A DNA stretch of 64,000 nucleotides from Streptomyces sp. CC0208 (GCF_003443735.1 NZ_CP031969.1:8308001-8372000); one strand, 5' to 3'. Shown: positions 25,753 through 35,275, counted from the stretch's first letter. Notes: generated by a model not told the origin, from the letters alone. A program made the numbers and translations.

Positions 25753-27302
25753 CGAGCACACCTCCCGCGGGCTTCTGGGCCCAGGCCGCGCAGGATCCCG
25801 CCCGCACGGTCCTCGTCGCCCCCGACGGCTCGTCCTGGACCGCGGGCCGCCTCCTGGCGGCCGCCAACCAGCTCGTGCACGGCCTGCGGGCCGCCGGCCT
25901 CGAACGCGGGGACGCCTTCGCCGTCGTCCTGCCCAACGGCGTGGAGTTCTTCACCGCGCACCTCGCCGCCAGCCAGGCCGGTCTCTACCTGGTCCCGATC
26001 AACCACCACTTCGTCGCCCCCGAGATCGCCTGGATCGTCGCCGACTCCGGCGCCAAGGTGCTCCTCGCCCACGAGCGCTTCGCCGACGCGGCCCGGCAGG
26101 CGGCCGACGAGGCGGGCCTTGCCGCGACCCACCGGTACGCCGTCGGCGAGATCGAGGGCTTCCGTCCGTACGCCGAACTCCTCGACGGGCAACCCGAGTC
26201 CACGCCCGCGGACCGTGAACTCGGCTGGGTCATGAACTACACCTCGGGGACGACGGGCCGCCCGCGCGGCATCCGTCGGCCCCTGCCCGGGAAGCGGCCG
26301 GAGGAGGCGTACCTCGGCGGCTTCCTCGGCATCTTCGGGATCCGGCCCTTCGACGACAACGTCCACCTCGTCTGCTCGCCGCTGTACCACACCGCCGTCC
26401 TGCAGTTCGCGGCCGCTTCCCTGCACATCGGCCACCCGCTGGTCCTGATGGACAAGTGGACGCCGGAGGAGATGCTGCGGCTGATCGACGCCCACGGCTG
26501 CACCCACACCCACATGGTCCCGACCCAGTTCCACCGTCTGCTGGCGCTGCCCGAGGAGGTCCGGGCACGCTACGACGTCTCGTCCATGCGGCACGCCATC
26601 CACGGCGCCGCCCCCTGCCCCGACCATGTGAAGCGGGCGATGCTCGACTGGTGGGGGCCCTGCGTGGAGGAGTACTACGCGGCCAGCGAGGGCGGCGGAG
26701 CCTTCGCGACCGCCGAGGACTGGCTGAAGAAGCCGGGGACGGTCGGAAAGGCCTGGCCCATCAGCGAGCTCGCGATCTTCGACGACGACGGCAACCGGCT
26801 GCCGCCCGGCGAACTCGGCACCGTGTACCTGAAGATGAACACGGGCGGCTTCGCGTACCACAAGGACGAGGCCAAGACGAGGAAGAACCGCATCGGCGAC
26901 TTCTTCACCGTCGGCGACCTCGGCCTCCTCGACGAGGACGGGTACCTCTTCCTGCGCGACCGCAAGATCGACATGATCATCTCCGGCGGGGTCAACATCT
27001 ACCCCGCCGAGATCGAGTCCGTCCTGCTCCAGCACCCGGCCGTCGCCGACGCCGCCGCCTTCGGCATCCCGCACGACGACTGGGGTGAGGAGGTCAAGGC
27101 CGTGGTGGAACCGGCCCCGGGTCACACCCCCGGGCCGGACCTGGCCACCGACATCCTCGCCCACTGCGCCGCGCAACTCGCCGGCTACAAGCGCCCCAAG
27201 AGCGTCGACTTCATCACCGAGATGCCCCGCGACCCCAACGGCAAGCTGTACAAGCGGCGCCTGCGGGACCCGTACTGGGAGGGGCGCTCGCGACCGGTGT
27301 GA
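25749..27302 (+). CDS. Acyl-CoA synthetase (adenylate-forming, FadD4-like)
   Basis: This 517-residue class I adenylate-forming enzyme activates a carboxylic acid to an acyl-AMP and then acyl-CoA. Its signatures are MNYTSGTTGRPRGIRR (P-loop), VEEYYAASEGGG, VGDLGLLDEDGYLFLRDRKI, MIISGGVNIYPAEIE and the C-terminal catalytic lysine in PRDPNGKLYKRRLRD. The GTG at 25749 overlaps the preceding stop. The substrate is not predictable. Co-transcription with an IpdC/NPD-like flavoprotein and the operator shared with the FadD19/EchA19-like locus suggest bulky or branched acids such as steroid or terpenoid acids. Confidence 0.9.
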   Translation: MTSTPPAGFWAQAAQDPARTVLVAPDGSSWTAGRLLAAANQLVHGLRAAGLERGDAFAVVLPNGVEFFTAHLAASQAGLYLVPINHHFVAPEIAWIVADSGAKVLLAHERFADAARQAADEAGLAATHRYAVGEIEGFRPYAELLDGQPESTPADRELGWVMNYTSGTTGRPRGIRRPLPGKRPEEAYLGGFLGIFGIRPFDDNVHLVCSPLYHTAVLQFAAASLHIGHPLVLMDKWTPEEMLRLIDAHGCTHTHMVPTQFHRLLALPEEVRARYDVSSMRHAIHGAAPCPDHVKRAMLDWWGPCVEEYYAASEGGGAFATAEDWLKKPGTVGKAWPISELAIFDDDGNRLPPGELGTVYLKMNTGGFAYHKDEAKTRKNRIGDFFTVGDLGLLDEDGYLFLRDRKIDMIISGGVNIYPAEIESVLLQHPAVADAAAFGIPHDDWGEEVKAVVEPAPGHTPGPDLATDILAHCAAQLAGYKRPKSVDFITEMPRDPNGKLYKRRLRDPYWEGRSRPV

Positions 27303-27305
27303 GCC

Positions 27306-29702
27306 TCAGGAACGGACCCGGACGATTCTCAGCGCGGGCGACGACAGGATGTCCTTCTCGCAGAACCGGGACGTCACCCACTTCTTCGCCGAGAACAGCC
27401 GGGTCTGGTCGCTGAAGTGCGGCGAGTTCGGGTTCGAGGACTGGGAGTACGTCAGCAGGGTCCGGGCCACCGGGCAGCGGCCGCCGTCCCAGCCGACCGC
27501 CTGGATGTAACTGGACCCGGTGGTCACCTCGGTGTATCCGCCGCCCGCCGGGTCCCACACCGGCTCGACCTTGTTCCACACCCCCAGCGACTCGGTGCCG
27601 CCCGGAACGGCGATGCGCTTGCCGTTCCGTACCACGAACTGGTACTCCCCGAGCCGGGAGTTCAGCGCGATGCCCGCCGCCCTGAGCTCGGTGACCGTGT
27701 CCGCGAGGGCCCTCGCGAAGGCGGGTGAGCCGGTGTCGAGGGTGTTCGGGGTGTTCACCGGGTCGGCCGCCGAGAACGGCACCTTCCACAGCTGGGACAC
27801 GGGCAGCCTCCGCCACAACCGGTCGAAGAGCAGCGCGCCCCGGCTGCCGGTGTTGGCGGAGCGGTCCCAGGCAGCGAGCACCCCGCAGGCCTCGGTGACG
27901 TCAACGGCCTTGCCGTCGCTGCCCGTCGCCGTGCCGCCGGGCAGGGCCGCACACGCCCGCGCCGCGTCCGCCGCCACGAGGGCGCCCGCGGGCACGCGGT
28001 TGGCGAACTGCTGCTTCTGAAGATCCCGCACGGTCAGCCCACCCCGCGCGGCCATCGCGGACACGTCCTGCAGAGCGCCCCGCGTGCGCAGGGAGCGCTG
28101 CGTCCCCAGCGTGCCGAAGACCCGCTCGTAACCCGTCAGCGGACGCTCGGCGTTGGCCAGCCAGGCGCTGTCGTTGGAGTTCTCCGCGTACGGCGCGTCC
28201 TTGAGGACCGGCATCTTCGCGGGTCCGAAGATCCCCGGCTGTACGGCGTCCGGGTCGCTGCCGAGGGCGCAGTCGCCGCGCGAGCCGTCCAGGACCGCCA
28301 CCCCCGAGGCGGGGTAGGTGGCCTTGCCCAAGGGGGTGGAGCAGCGCTGCGCCAGCTCGTCGGTGATCCGGGGGAGCACCTGGGACTGCGTGAACAGCGT
28401 GTGCCCCCGCGAGTCGGCGGCGATCGTGTTGACCCAGGGCAGCCCCTGCGTGCGCCTCAACGCCCCCAGCACGTCGCTCGTAGCGCGGGCCCTGCTGAAC
28501 CCCAGGGCCGTGTCGGAGGCGCGCAGGTTGGTGGCGTTCGGGTCGTTGAGGGCGTACGCCGTCGTCGTCGTCCAGGGCAGCGGCAGCGCGGCCCCGAGCG
28601 AGGTGACGACGGGGCCGTACCGCGTCCACCACTGGGTCCTGGTCACCGGTGCGCCGCCCTGGACGGCGACGGTCACCTCGCGCCTGGTCATCCGTTCCGG
28701 CCGGCCGTCCACGAGATACGTGGTCGGGTCGGCCGGGTCCAGGGTGAGCTGGTGCAGGTTGAAGGGGACGCCGGTGGCCACGGTGTGGCTCCAGGCCACC
28801 TGAGCGTTGTGGCCGATGGACATCGTCGCCGAGCCGAGCAGCGAGCCGCCCGCGATGTTCAGTTCGCCGGGGATGGTCTGCTGCGACTGCCAGAAGCGGC
28901 GGCCGCCCTGCCAGGGGTAGTGCGGGTTGCCGAGCAGGAGCCCGCGGCCGTTCGCCGTCGTGGCCCCGCTGAAGGCCACGGCGTTGGAGCCCATGTCGGC
29001 GGAGTCGGCCGCGAAGAGCTCATGAGCTGCGCGTGCGGTGTCCTGCGCGTCCGGTGCGCCGGCCGCCGGGGTGGTGGACGAGGGTGGCTGCGCGGCGGTG
29101 ATGCCGTCCACGGCCCGGCCCTGACCGCCGAGCACGGCCAGCGCGAAGCTGCGCGCGGCCACGTCCTGGACCGACACCGGACGCACCCAGTCGGCGCCCC
29201 TGCACGCCGGGTCGGTGATCCGGTTCTTCTTCAGCCAGGTGTTGTAGCCCGCGGCGAAGCCCCGGATCAGGTCCTTCACCTCGCGGCTCGGACCACGCGG
29301 CGCCGGCTCGGCCATCAGCCTCTCCACCGTCCCCGCCTCCCGCACTCCGCGGAAGTACAGGTCGCCGGCGAGGTTCTTCGTGGCCGAGGAGAGCGCGGAG
29401 TCGGAGGCCGCGTCGGCCCCGAAGTACCGAGAACGCTCGCCGCGCACGGTCACGAACCCGTCGGCGAGCGTGCACACCTGGTCGGCGGCCTGCGCCCATC
29501 CGGTGCCGAAGCCGAGGTCCGCGTAGTTCTTCGCGAGGATGTGCGGGACGCCGTACTCGGTGTAGCGGATGGTGGCGGACAGACCGCCGTGCGACGGATG
29601 TTCCTGTCTGTGCTGGTCCTGCGCGGCTGCGGCCGGCAGGGTGCCGACGGCGGCGAACAGGGCGACGGCCGTGACGACGGCGCGTCTGGGACGGGTGCGC
29701 AT
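27306..29702 (-). CDS. Secreted penicillin acylase family protein (acyl-homoserine lactone/lipopeptide acylase-like)
   Basis: This 798-residue Ntn-hydrolase precursor has a signal peptide (RRAVVTAVALFAAVGTLPAA, cleavage near 27). The alpha chain contains IRYTEYGVPHILAKNYADLG and FGTGWAQAADQVCTLADGF. The beta chain begins at the autocatalytic Ser in DMGSNAVAFSG (about 237), followed by LLLGNPHYPWQGGRRFWQSQ. It most resembles aculeacin A/cyclic lipopeptide acylases and AhlM of actinomycetes as I recall them, which cleave fatty acyl amides, acyl-homoserine lactones and penicillin V. The ATG complementary to 29700-29702 follows GGGAGG. It is divergent from an acyl-CoA ligase, which could activate the released acids. 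Confidence 0.93.
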   Translation of the reverse strand: MRTRPRRAVVTAVALFAAVGTLPAAAAQDQHRQEHPSHGGLSATIRYTEYGVPHILAKNYADLGFGTGWAQAADQVCTLADGFVTVRGERSRYFGADAASDSALSSATKNLAGDLYFRGVREAGTVERLMAEPAPRGPSREVKDLIRGFAAGYNTWLKKNRITDPACRGADWVRPVSVQDVAARSFALAVLGGQGRAVDGITAAQPPSSTTPAAGAPDAQDTARAAHELFAADSADMGSNAVAFSGATTANGRGLLLGNPHYPWQGGRRFWQSQQTIPGELNIAGGSLLGSATMSIGHNAQVAWSHTVATGVPFNLHQLTLDPADPTTYLVDGRPERMTRREVTVAVQGGAPVTRTQWWTRYGPVVTSLGAALPLPWTTTTAYALNDPNATNLRASDTALGFSRARATSDVLGALRRTQGLPWVNTIAADSRGHTLFTQSQVLPRITDELAQRCSTPLGKATYPASGVAVLDGSRGDCALGSDPDAVQPGIFGPAKMPVLKDAPYAENSNDSAWLANAERPLTGYERVFGTLGTQRSLRTRGALQDVSAMAARGGLTVRDLQKQQFANRVPAGALVAADAARACAALPGGTATGSDGKAVDVTEACGVLAAWDRSANTGSRGALLFDRLWRRLPVSQLWKVPFSAADPVNTPNTLDTGSPAFARALADTVTELRAAGIALNSRLGEYQFVVRNGKRIAVPGGTESLGVWNKVEPVWDPAGGGYTEVTTGSSYIQAVGWDGGRCPVARTLLTYSQSSNPNSPHFSDQTRLFSAKKWVTSRFCEKDILSSPALRIVRVRS

Positions 29703-29745
29703 CGTGCCTCCCAACGTCATTGAGGGAAGGAGCGGTTGAGCGTAC

Positions 29746-29759
29746 CAACCGGTAGGTTG
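29746..29759. promoter_or_regulatory. CAACC-GGTA-GGTTG dyad between acylase and ligase genes
   Basis: This 5-base perfect inverted repeat has an ACCGGT core and lies 6 bases before the ligase start at 29766 and 44 bases before the acylase start. It is placed to repress the ligase gene directly. TACCAACCGGTAGGT-like sequences occur as TetR operators. The regulator is not in the immediate vicinity. Confidence 0.5.
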
Positions 29760-29765
29760 TCCCGT

Positions 29766-31262
29766 ATGACGCCTGGACACGGCAGTACGGTTGACGGGGT
29801 GCTGAGGCGCAGCGCCCGGCGCACCCCAGCGCGCGTCGCGGTGGAGTACGGCGAGCGCTCATGGACGTACGAGGAACTCGACGACGCCGTCTCCCGCGCG
29901 GCGCGCCTGCTCCTCGACCAGGGCCTCGACCGCGGCGACCGGGTCGGTGCCTACGGCCACAACTCGGACGCGTATCTGATCGCCTTCCTCGCCTGCGCCC
30001 GCGCGGGACTGGTGCATGTGCCGGTCAACCAGAACCTCACCGGCGACGAACTGGCGTACCTCGTCGGCCAGTCGGGCAGCAGCCTCGTCCTCGCCGATCC
30101 CGGCCTCGCGGGACGGCTGCCGGACGGTGTGCGCACGCTGCCCCTGCGGGATTCCGCCGACTCGCTGCTGACCCGCCTCGCCGCGACGCCGCGGTACGAC
30201 GGCCCCGAAGCGCGCGGCGAGGACCTCGTCCAGCTCCTGTACACCTCGGGGACGACGGCCCTGCCGAAGGGCGCGATGATGCCCCACCGCGCCCTGGTCC
30301 ACGAGTACCTGAGCGCGATCACCGCCTGCGACCTGAGCGCGGGCGACCGCCCCGTGCACTCGCTGCCGCTGTACCACTCGGCCCAGATGCACGTCTTCCT
30401 GCTGCCCTACCTCGCGGTCGGCGCGACGAACATCATCCTCGACGCGCCCGACGGCGACCGCCTCTTCGACCTGATCGAACAGGGCCGCGCGGACAGCCTG
30501 TTCGCCCCGCCCACGGTGTGGATCGCGCTGACCAACCGCCCCGACTTCGCCACCCGTGACCTCGGCGGGCTGCGCAAGGCGTACTACGGCGCCTCGATCA
30601 TGCCGGTGCCCGTCCTGGAACGGCTCCGCGAGCGCCTGCCGAAGCTGGCCTTCTACAACTGCTTCGGCCAGAGCGAGATCGGCCCGCTGGCCACGGTCCT
30701 CGCTCCCGACGAGCACAAGGGGCGGATGGACTCCTGCGGCCGTACCGTCCTGTTCGTCGACGCCCGGGTCGTGGACGAGGACGGCAAGGACGTGCCGGAC
30801 GGCACGCCCGGCGAGATCGTCTACAGGTCGCCGCAGTTGTGCGAGGGCTACTGGGACAAACCCGAGGAGACCGAGGCGGCCTTCCGGGACGGCTGGTTCC
30901 ACTCCGGTGACCTCGCGGTGCGGGACGCGCACGGCTACTTCACGATCGTCGACCGGGTCAAGGACGTCATCAACTCCGGTGGGGTGCTGGTCGCCTCACG
31001 CCAGGTCGAGGACGCGCTCTACACGCACGAGGCCGTGGCCGAGGTCGCCGTGATCGGCCTGCCCGACGAACGGTGGGTCGAGGCCGTCACCGCGGTCGTG
31101 GTCCCGCGCGGCGAGGTCACCGAGGCCGAACTGATCGACCACGCGCGCGAGGAGCTCGCCCACTTCAAGGCGCCCAAGCGGGTGCTGTTCGTGGACGAGC
31201 TGCCGCGGAACGCCAGCGGGAAGATCCTCAAGCGGGAGCTGCGGGACCGGTTCTCGTCGTGA
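29766..31262 (+). CDS. Acyl-CoA synthetase (AMP-binding enzyme)
   Basis: This 498-residue adenylate-forming enzyme has WTYEELDDAVSRAARLL, LLYTSGTTALPKGAMMPHRA (P-loop), YNCFGQSEIGPLATVL, DGWFHSGDLAVRDAHGYFTI and VDRVKDVINSGGVLVASRQV. The catalytic lysine is in LPRNASGKILKREL. It belongs to the fatty-acyl/aryl-CoA ligase group. The ATG at 29766 gives the family N-terminus (TPGHGSTVDGVLRRSARRTP); only a weak GGTAGG precedes it. It is divergent from penicillin acylase and convergent with paaK (22-base gap), so this is a compact block of acid-releasing and acid-activating enzymes. Confidence 0.9.
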   Translation: MTPGHGSTVDGVLRRSARRTPARVAVEYGERSWTYEELDDAVSRAARLLLDQGLDRGDRVGAYGHNSDAYLIAFLACARAGLVHVPVNQNLTGDELAYLVGQSGSSLVLADPGLAGRLPDGVRTLPLRDSADSLLTRLAATPRYDGPEARGEDLVQLLYTSGTTALPKGAMMPHRALVHEYLSAITACDLSAGDRPVHSLPLYHSAQMHVFLLPYLAVGATNIILDAPDGDRLFDLIEQGRADSLFAPPTVWIALTNRPDFATRDLGGLRKAYYGASIMPVPVLERLRERLPKLAFYNCFGQSEIGPLATVLAPDEHKGRMDSCGRTVLFVDARVVDEDGKDVPDGTPGEIVYRSPQLCEGYWDKPEETEAAFRDGWFHSGDLAVRDAHGYFTIVDRVKDVINSGGVLVASRQVEDALYTHEAVAEVAVIGLPDERWVEAVTAVVVPRGEVTEAELIDHAREELAHFKAPKRVLFVDELPRNASGKILKRELRDRFSS

Positions 31263-31284
31263 GGGCCAGGGCCTGTTGCAGGCC

Positions 31285-32580
31285 TCAGCGGGGGCGCAGG
31301 TCGACGATCCGGCGGATCTTCCCGACCGACCGCTCCAGGGACTCCGGTTCGACGATCTCGACGCCGACCGACACCCCGATGCCGTCCTTGACGGCCGCCG
31401 CGATGGACTGCGCGGCGGCCTCGCGGGCCTCGGGCGTGGCGCCCGGCCGGGCCTCCGCGCGCACGGTCAGGGCGTCCAGGCGGCCCTCGCGGGTGAGCCG
31501 GAGCTGGAAGTGGGGCGCCACGCCCGGAGTACGCAGGACGATCTCCTCGACCTGGGTGGGGAAGAGGTTCACCCCACGCAGGATCACCATGTCGTCGCTG
31601 CGGCCGGTGACCTTCTCCATCCGCCGGAACACCCGGGCCGTGCCCGGCAGCAGCCGGGTCAGATCCCGGGTCCGGTACCGGATCACGGGCATGGCCTCCT
31701 TGGTCAGCGAGGTGAACACCAGCTCACCCCTTTCTCCGTCCGGCAGGACCTCCCCGGTGATCGGGTCGACGATCTCGGGGAAGAAGTGGTCCTCCCACAC
31801 ATGGAGCCCGTCCTTCGTCTCCACGCACTCCTGCGCGACACCCGGGCCGATCACCTCCGACAGCCCGTAGATGTCGACGGCGTCGATCGCGAACCGCTCC
31901 TCGATCTCCCGGCGCATCTCCTCCGTCCAGGGCTCGGCACCGAAGACGCCCACGCGCAGGGAGGTACTGCGCGGATCGACGCCCTGTCGCTCGAACTCGT
32001 CCAGCAGCGTGAGCATGTACGACGGGGTCACCATGATGATCGCGGGTTCCAGGTCCTGGATGAGCTGGACCTGGCGTGCCGTCATGCCGCCGGACGCGGG
32101 GACGACCGTACAGCCGAGCCGTTCGGCGCCGTAGTGCGCGCCGAGCCCGCCGGTGAACAGCCCATAGCCGTACGCCACATGCACCACGTCCCCCGGCCTG
32201 CCGCCGGCCGCCCGGATGGAACGTGCCACCATGTCGGCCCACAGGTCCAGATCGTTGTCGGTGTAGCCGACGACCGTGGGGCGCCCGGTGGTACCGCTGG
32301 AGGCATGGATGCGGCGCACATGGTCCCGGGGCACGGCGAACATCCCGTACGGATAGTTCGCGCGCAGGTCGGCCTTGGTGGTGAACGGGAACTTGGCCAG
32401 ATCGCTCAGGGACCGGCAGTCGTCCGGCCGGACATCCGCCTTGTCGAAGGACTCCCGGTAGAACGGCACATGCTCGTACGCGTGCCGCAACGAGGCCCGC
32501 ATCCGCTCCAGCTGCAACGCCCGCAACGCCCCGGCGTCCAGCCTTTCCCCGGAGTCCAGCAGCTCCGCCGCATCCGCCAT
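31285..32580 (-). CDS. paaK: Phenylacetate-CoA ligase
   Basis: This 431-residue protein is of the PaaK type: LRHAYEHVPFYRESFDKADV, FPFTTKADLRANYPYGMFAV, IHASSGTTGRPTVVGYT (P-loop), GAEPWTEEMRREIEERF, DIYGLSEVIGPGVAQEC, and the C-terminal GRSDDMVILRGVNLFPTQVE with VGKIRRIVDLRPR. It converts phenylacetate, ATP and CoA to phenylacetyl-CoA, the first step of aerobic phenylacetate catabolism. The ATG complementary to 32578-32580 follows GGAAGGGA. No paaABCDE epoxidase or paaG/Z genes are in the window. A dyad at 32616-32633 lies just upstream. Confidence 0.95.
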   Translation of the reverse strand: MADAAELLDSGERLDAGALRALQLERMRASLRHAYEHVPFYRESFDKADVRPDDCRSLSDLAKFPFTTKADLRANYPYGMFAVPRDHVRRIHASSGTTGRPTVVGYTDNDLDLWADMVARSIRAAGGRPGDVVHVAYGYGLFTGGLGAHYGAERLGCTVVPASGGMTARQVQLIQDLEPAIIMVTPSYMLTLLDEFERQGVDPRSTSLRVGVFGAEPWTEEMRREIEERFAIDAVDIYGLSEVIGPGVAQECVETKDGLHVWEDHFFPEIVDPITGEVLPDGERGELVFTSLTKEAMPVIRYRTRDLTRLLPGTARVFRRMEKVTGRSDDMVILRGVNLFPTQVEEIVLRTPGVAPHFQLRLTREGRLDALTVRAEARPGATPEAREAAAQSIAAAVKDGIGVSVGVEIVEPESLERSVGKIRRIVDLRPR

Positions 32581-32615
32581 CGGAACGTCCCTTCCGCCAA
32601 CCACATCATTACGGG

Positions 32616-32633
32616 CGACCGATCATTCGGTCG
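32616..32633. promoter_or_regulatory. CGACCGA-TCAT-TCGGTCG operator upstream of paaK
   Basis: A perfect 7-base inverted repeat lies 36 bases before the paaK start. PaaR-type TetR repressors of actinobacterial phenylacetate genes bind ACCG...CGGT dyads, so this is a good candidate for such a site. The repressor gene is not in the window. Confidence 0.6.
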
Positions 32634-32793
32634 AGGTGCTGGGGATCAGTAATCCAGGCGAGGGGGGTCGAGGCAAGAGGTCGGCGCGATTCAGGGGCGG
32701 AACCCACCGACCAGCCGCTGCTCTTCGCGTCGGCGCTCTGCCCTGGGCAGAGCCGGGACTCGGCCGACCGTCCCTCCGGATACGGTCACCGGC

Positions 32794-33513
32794 ATGGACT
32801 TCGTCAAGGCGAACGGCATCACCCTCGCGTACCGGTCCTGGGGCCCCGAGGACGCGCCGCCCGTGCTGTTGTTGCACTGCCGGGGTGCGGACGGGGCCGA
32901 CTGGACCCGGATCGCCGAGCGGCTTGCCGTGGGAGCACGACCGCGCCGCGTGTACGCGCCCGATCTGCGGGGGCACGGGCGCAGCGACTGGCCGGGAGCG
33001 TACGGGTACGAGGCGATGCGCGACGACATGCTCGGCTTCCTGGCCGCCCTGGGTGTCGAGCGCGCCGACGTCGTGGGTCATTCGCTGGGTGGGGCCGTCG
33101 CCTACCTCCTCGCGCAGCACGCGCCCGGTGTCGTACGACGGCTGGTCCTGGAGGACGTCCCCGCGCCGATGCCCCTCGACCCGCCGCGACCACCTGCCCC
33201 CGCCCCGGACACCGACCCGCCCTTCGACTGGGCCATGCTGCGGGCCACCGACGCGCAGCGCAACGCCCCGGACCCCGTGTGGTGGGACCACATGGAGCGG
33301 ATCACCATGCCCACGCTGCTCATCGGGGGCGGTGCCACCAGTGCGATCCCGCAGGAGCAGGTCGCCCTGTTGGCCTCAATGATCCCCGCCGCCCGGCTGG
33401 TGACCGTCGGCGGCGGTCATCTCGTGCACGAGACCAGGCCGGAGGAGTTCCTGGCAGTCGTCGTGCCCTTCCTGGACGCGCCGCCGGACGTCACTTCGCG
33501 AACGCCGTCATGA
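32794..33513 (+). CDS. Alpha/beta hydrolase
   Basis: This 239-residue hydrolase has VLLLHCRGADGADWTRIAE, APDLRGHGRSDW, the nucleophile GHSLGGAVAYLLAQ (Ser97) and the histidine in VTVGGGHLVHETRPEEF. The usual acidic residue after strand 6 is not obvious (TLLIGGGATSAIPQEQ). The substrate is unknown. The ATG at 32794 lacks a strong ribosome site. Its last 23 bases overlap the 3' end of the convergent sulfatase gene. Confidence 0.86.
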   Translation: MDFVKANGITLAYRSWGPEDAPPVLLLHCRGADGADWTRIAERLAVGARPRRVYAPDLRGHGRSDWPGAYGYEAMRDDMLGFLAALGVERADVVGHSLGGAVAYLLAQHAPGVVRRLVLEDVPAPMPLDPPRPPAPAPDTDPPFDWAMLRATDAQRNAPDPVWWDHMERITMPTLLIGGGATSAIPQEQVALLASMIPAARLVTVGGGHLVHETRPEEFLAVVVPFLDAPPDVTSRTPS

Positions 33514-35275
33514 AGCGGTCGCGGAACTTGTCCATGCCCCACTCGGGCGCGTTGTCGGCGGGCTTGAGGCCGTCGGTCCAGTTCCAGTCGGCGACCCGGT
33601 CGAGCACCTTCGGGTCCTTGGCGACGATCGTGACCGGCACGTCCCTGCTGGTGGAGCCCTTGGTGACGGTCGGGACGGGCTGGTGGTCGCCGAGGAAGAC
33701 CAGAACCGTCTTCTCGTCGCCGTAGCGCTGCATCCACTGGGTCAGGCTGTCCACGGAGTACTGGATGGCCTTGCGGTACTCGGTGCGCACCCGCTCCTGG
33801 CTCTTCCAGACCTCCGTCGGGTTCGTGCCCTCCTTCTTGATCTGCTCGAAGACCGAACCGTCACCGAGGTCGTTCCAGTCGATCGTGTGCGCGATCGGCG
33901 ACCAGGGGTTGTGACTGGAGGCCAGGATGATCTCCGCCATGATCGGGTCACGGTTCTTCTTGCCGTGCTCCAGCTTCTGGAAGGCCTCCAGGCTGAACTG
34001 GTCCGGCACGGGCGTCCAGCTGAAGTAGGGGCCCTTGTAGCCGAGGTGTGTGGAGTCGTAGATGTGGTCGAGACCGAAGTACTTGCCCTCGGGCCAGGAC
34101 TTGCGCACGCCCGGCACGATGCCGACCGTGCGCCAGTCGCCGGTCTTCTGGAAGTAGCTGGTGAGGGTCGCGCGGTCGCTGGAGGTGAGGTTCAGGTACC
34201 GCTGCTGGTTCTTGACCCACAGCCCGGACAGGAACGTCGAGTGGGCCATCCAGCTGCCGGCGCCCGTCACGGGGGACCTCAGCCAGCCACTGCGCGACGC
34301 GAATCCGGCCGCCTTGAGCGTCGCGTCGCCCTTCTTCAGCGTCGCGTCCATCTCCGGTGCCATCGCCGGGTCGTCGATCGCCACGCGGCCGTAGCTCTCG
34401 ATGAAGGTGAACAGGACGTCCTTGCCGCGCAGCCCGGTCAGGAGCTGGTCGGGAGGGGTGGCGGCGAAGGCGTCGACGGCGGACTGCTTCTCGAAGACCT
34501 TGGCGTCACCCAGTCCGTTGCGCACATGCTGCACCCGGTTGGCGAGGAACTCGGTGTTGCCCTTGGTGGCGAACGAGACCCCGCCGAACTGCACGCCCAC
34601 CGTGAAACAGGTGACCCACACCGTGCCGAGGACGAGGGTGGTGCCGACGGCCTGGGGGCGGTGCCGGGACATCACGTTCGTCAGCCGGACCATCGCCCAC
34701 GTGCACAGCGCGAGCAGGGCGAGGAAAAGGACGATCACCCCGATCACCGCGAGGATCTCGCCGGTGCGGCCGAACGTCTCCCTGAGCCAGTCCGTGGCGT
34801 TGCCCAGCATGATCCAGTCGAACACCAGGTCGAACGGTCGGGCCAGGGTCTGGTAGAAGCCCATGTCGAGGAACTTCACGACGGTGAACAGTCCCAGGAA
34901 CACCCCGAAGGCGACCGCCGCGATCCGCCGTGCCTTCGGCGGCAGCACCAGAAGGACCGCCGCGATGACGATCGCCTCGACGGGGAGACGGAGGAACGAC
35001 CGGAGGTTCATGTGGTCGAGACGGTTGGGGAAGAGCAGCACGAGCAGCAACAGAAGTCCGGCCAGCACGCTCGTCCCCACGGACACACCACGGGCCGTAC
35101 GGGGGTAGCGGCGGCGCCAGCCGAACCAGCCAGGGCGAGGGGAGCCGGGTACGTCCGTGGACAGGGGTGCGTCCGGGGGGAGGTGCTCAGCCTCGTCCTG
35201 GGCCGACGGAGTCCCCTCCACGGCCTCCTCCGTCACCGTGTCCGGCAGTTGACGAGAGCGAGTGAAGAGCGACAC
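33491..35275 (-). CDS. Membrane-anchored sulfatase-like protein (LtaS/alkaline phosphatase superfamily)
   Basis: This 594-residue protein has a cytoplasmic acidic N-terminus, five membrane spans (about 60-270) and an extracellular sulfatase domain. DVLFTFIESYGRVAIDDP holds a metal-binding Glu, SWMAHSTFLSGLW the likely nucleophilic Thr/Ser, and LVFLGDHQPVPTV the Asp-His metal pair. The layout is that of lipoteichoic-acid synthase and phosphoethanolamine or phosphoglycerol transferases rather than true sulfatases. It probably modifies a surface glycan or lipid. The start GTG complementary to 35273-35275 follows GGAAGG, 8 bases away; the frame upstream is open but not family-like. Confidence 0.87.
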   Translation of the reverse strand: MSLFTRSRQLPDTVTEEAVEGTPSAQDEAEHLPPDAPLSTDVPGSPRPGWFGWRRRYPRTARGVSVGTSVLAGLLLLLVLLFPNRLDHMNLRSFLRLPVEAIVIAAVLLVLPPKARRIAAVAFGVFLGLFTVVKFLDMGFYQTLARPFDLVFDWIMLGNATDWLRETFGRTGEILAVIGVIVLFLALLALCTWAMVRLTNVMSRHRPQAVGTTLVLGTVWVTCFTVGVQFGGVSFATKGNTEFLANRVQHVRNGLGDAKVFEKQSAVDAFAATPPDQLLTGLRGKDVLFTFIESYGRVAIDDPAMAPEMDATLKKGDATLKAAGFASRSGWLRSPVTGAGSWMAHSTFLSGLWVKNQQRYLNLTSSDRATLTSYFQKTGDWRTVGIVPGVRKSWPEGKYFGLDHIYDSTHLGYKGPYFSWTPVPDQFSLEAFQKLEHGKKNRDPIMAEIILASSHNPWSPIAHTIDWNDLGDGSVFEQIKKEGTNPTEVWKSQERVRTEYRKAIQYSVDSLTQWMQRYGDEKTVLVFLGDHQPVPTVTKGSTSRDVPVTIVAKDPKVLDRVADWNWTDGLKPADNAPEWGMDKFRDRFMTAFAK

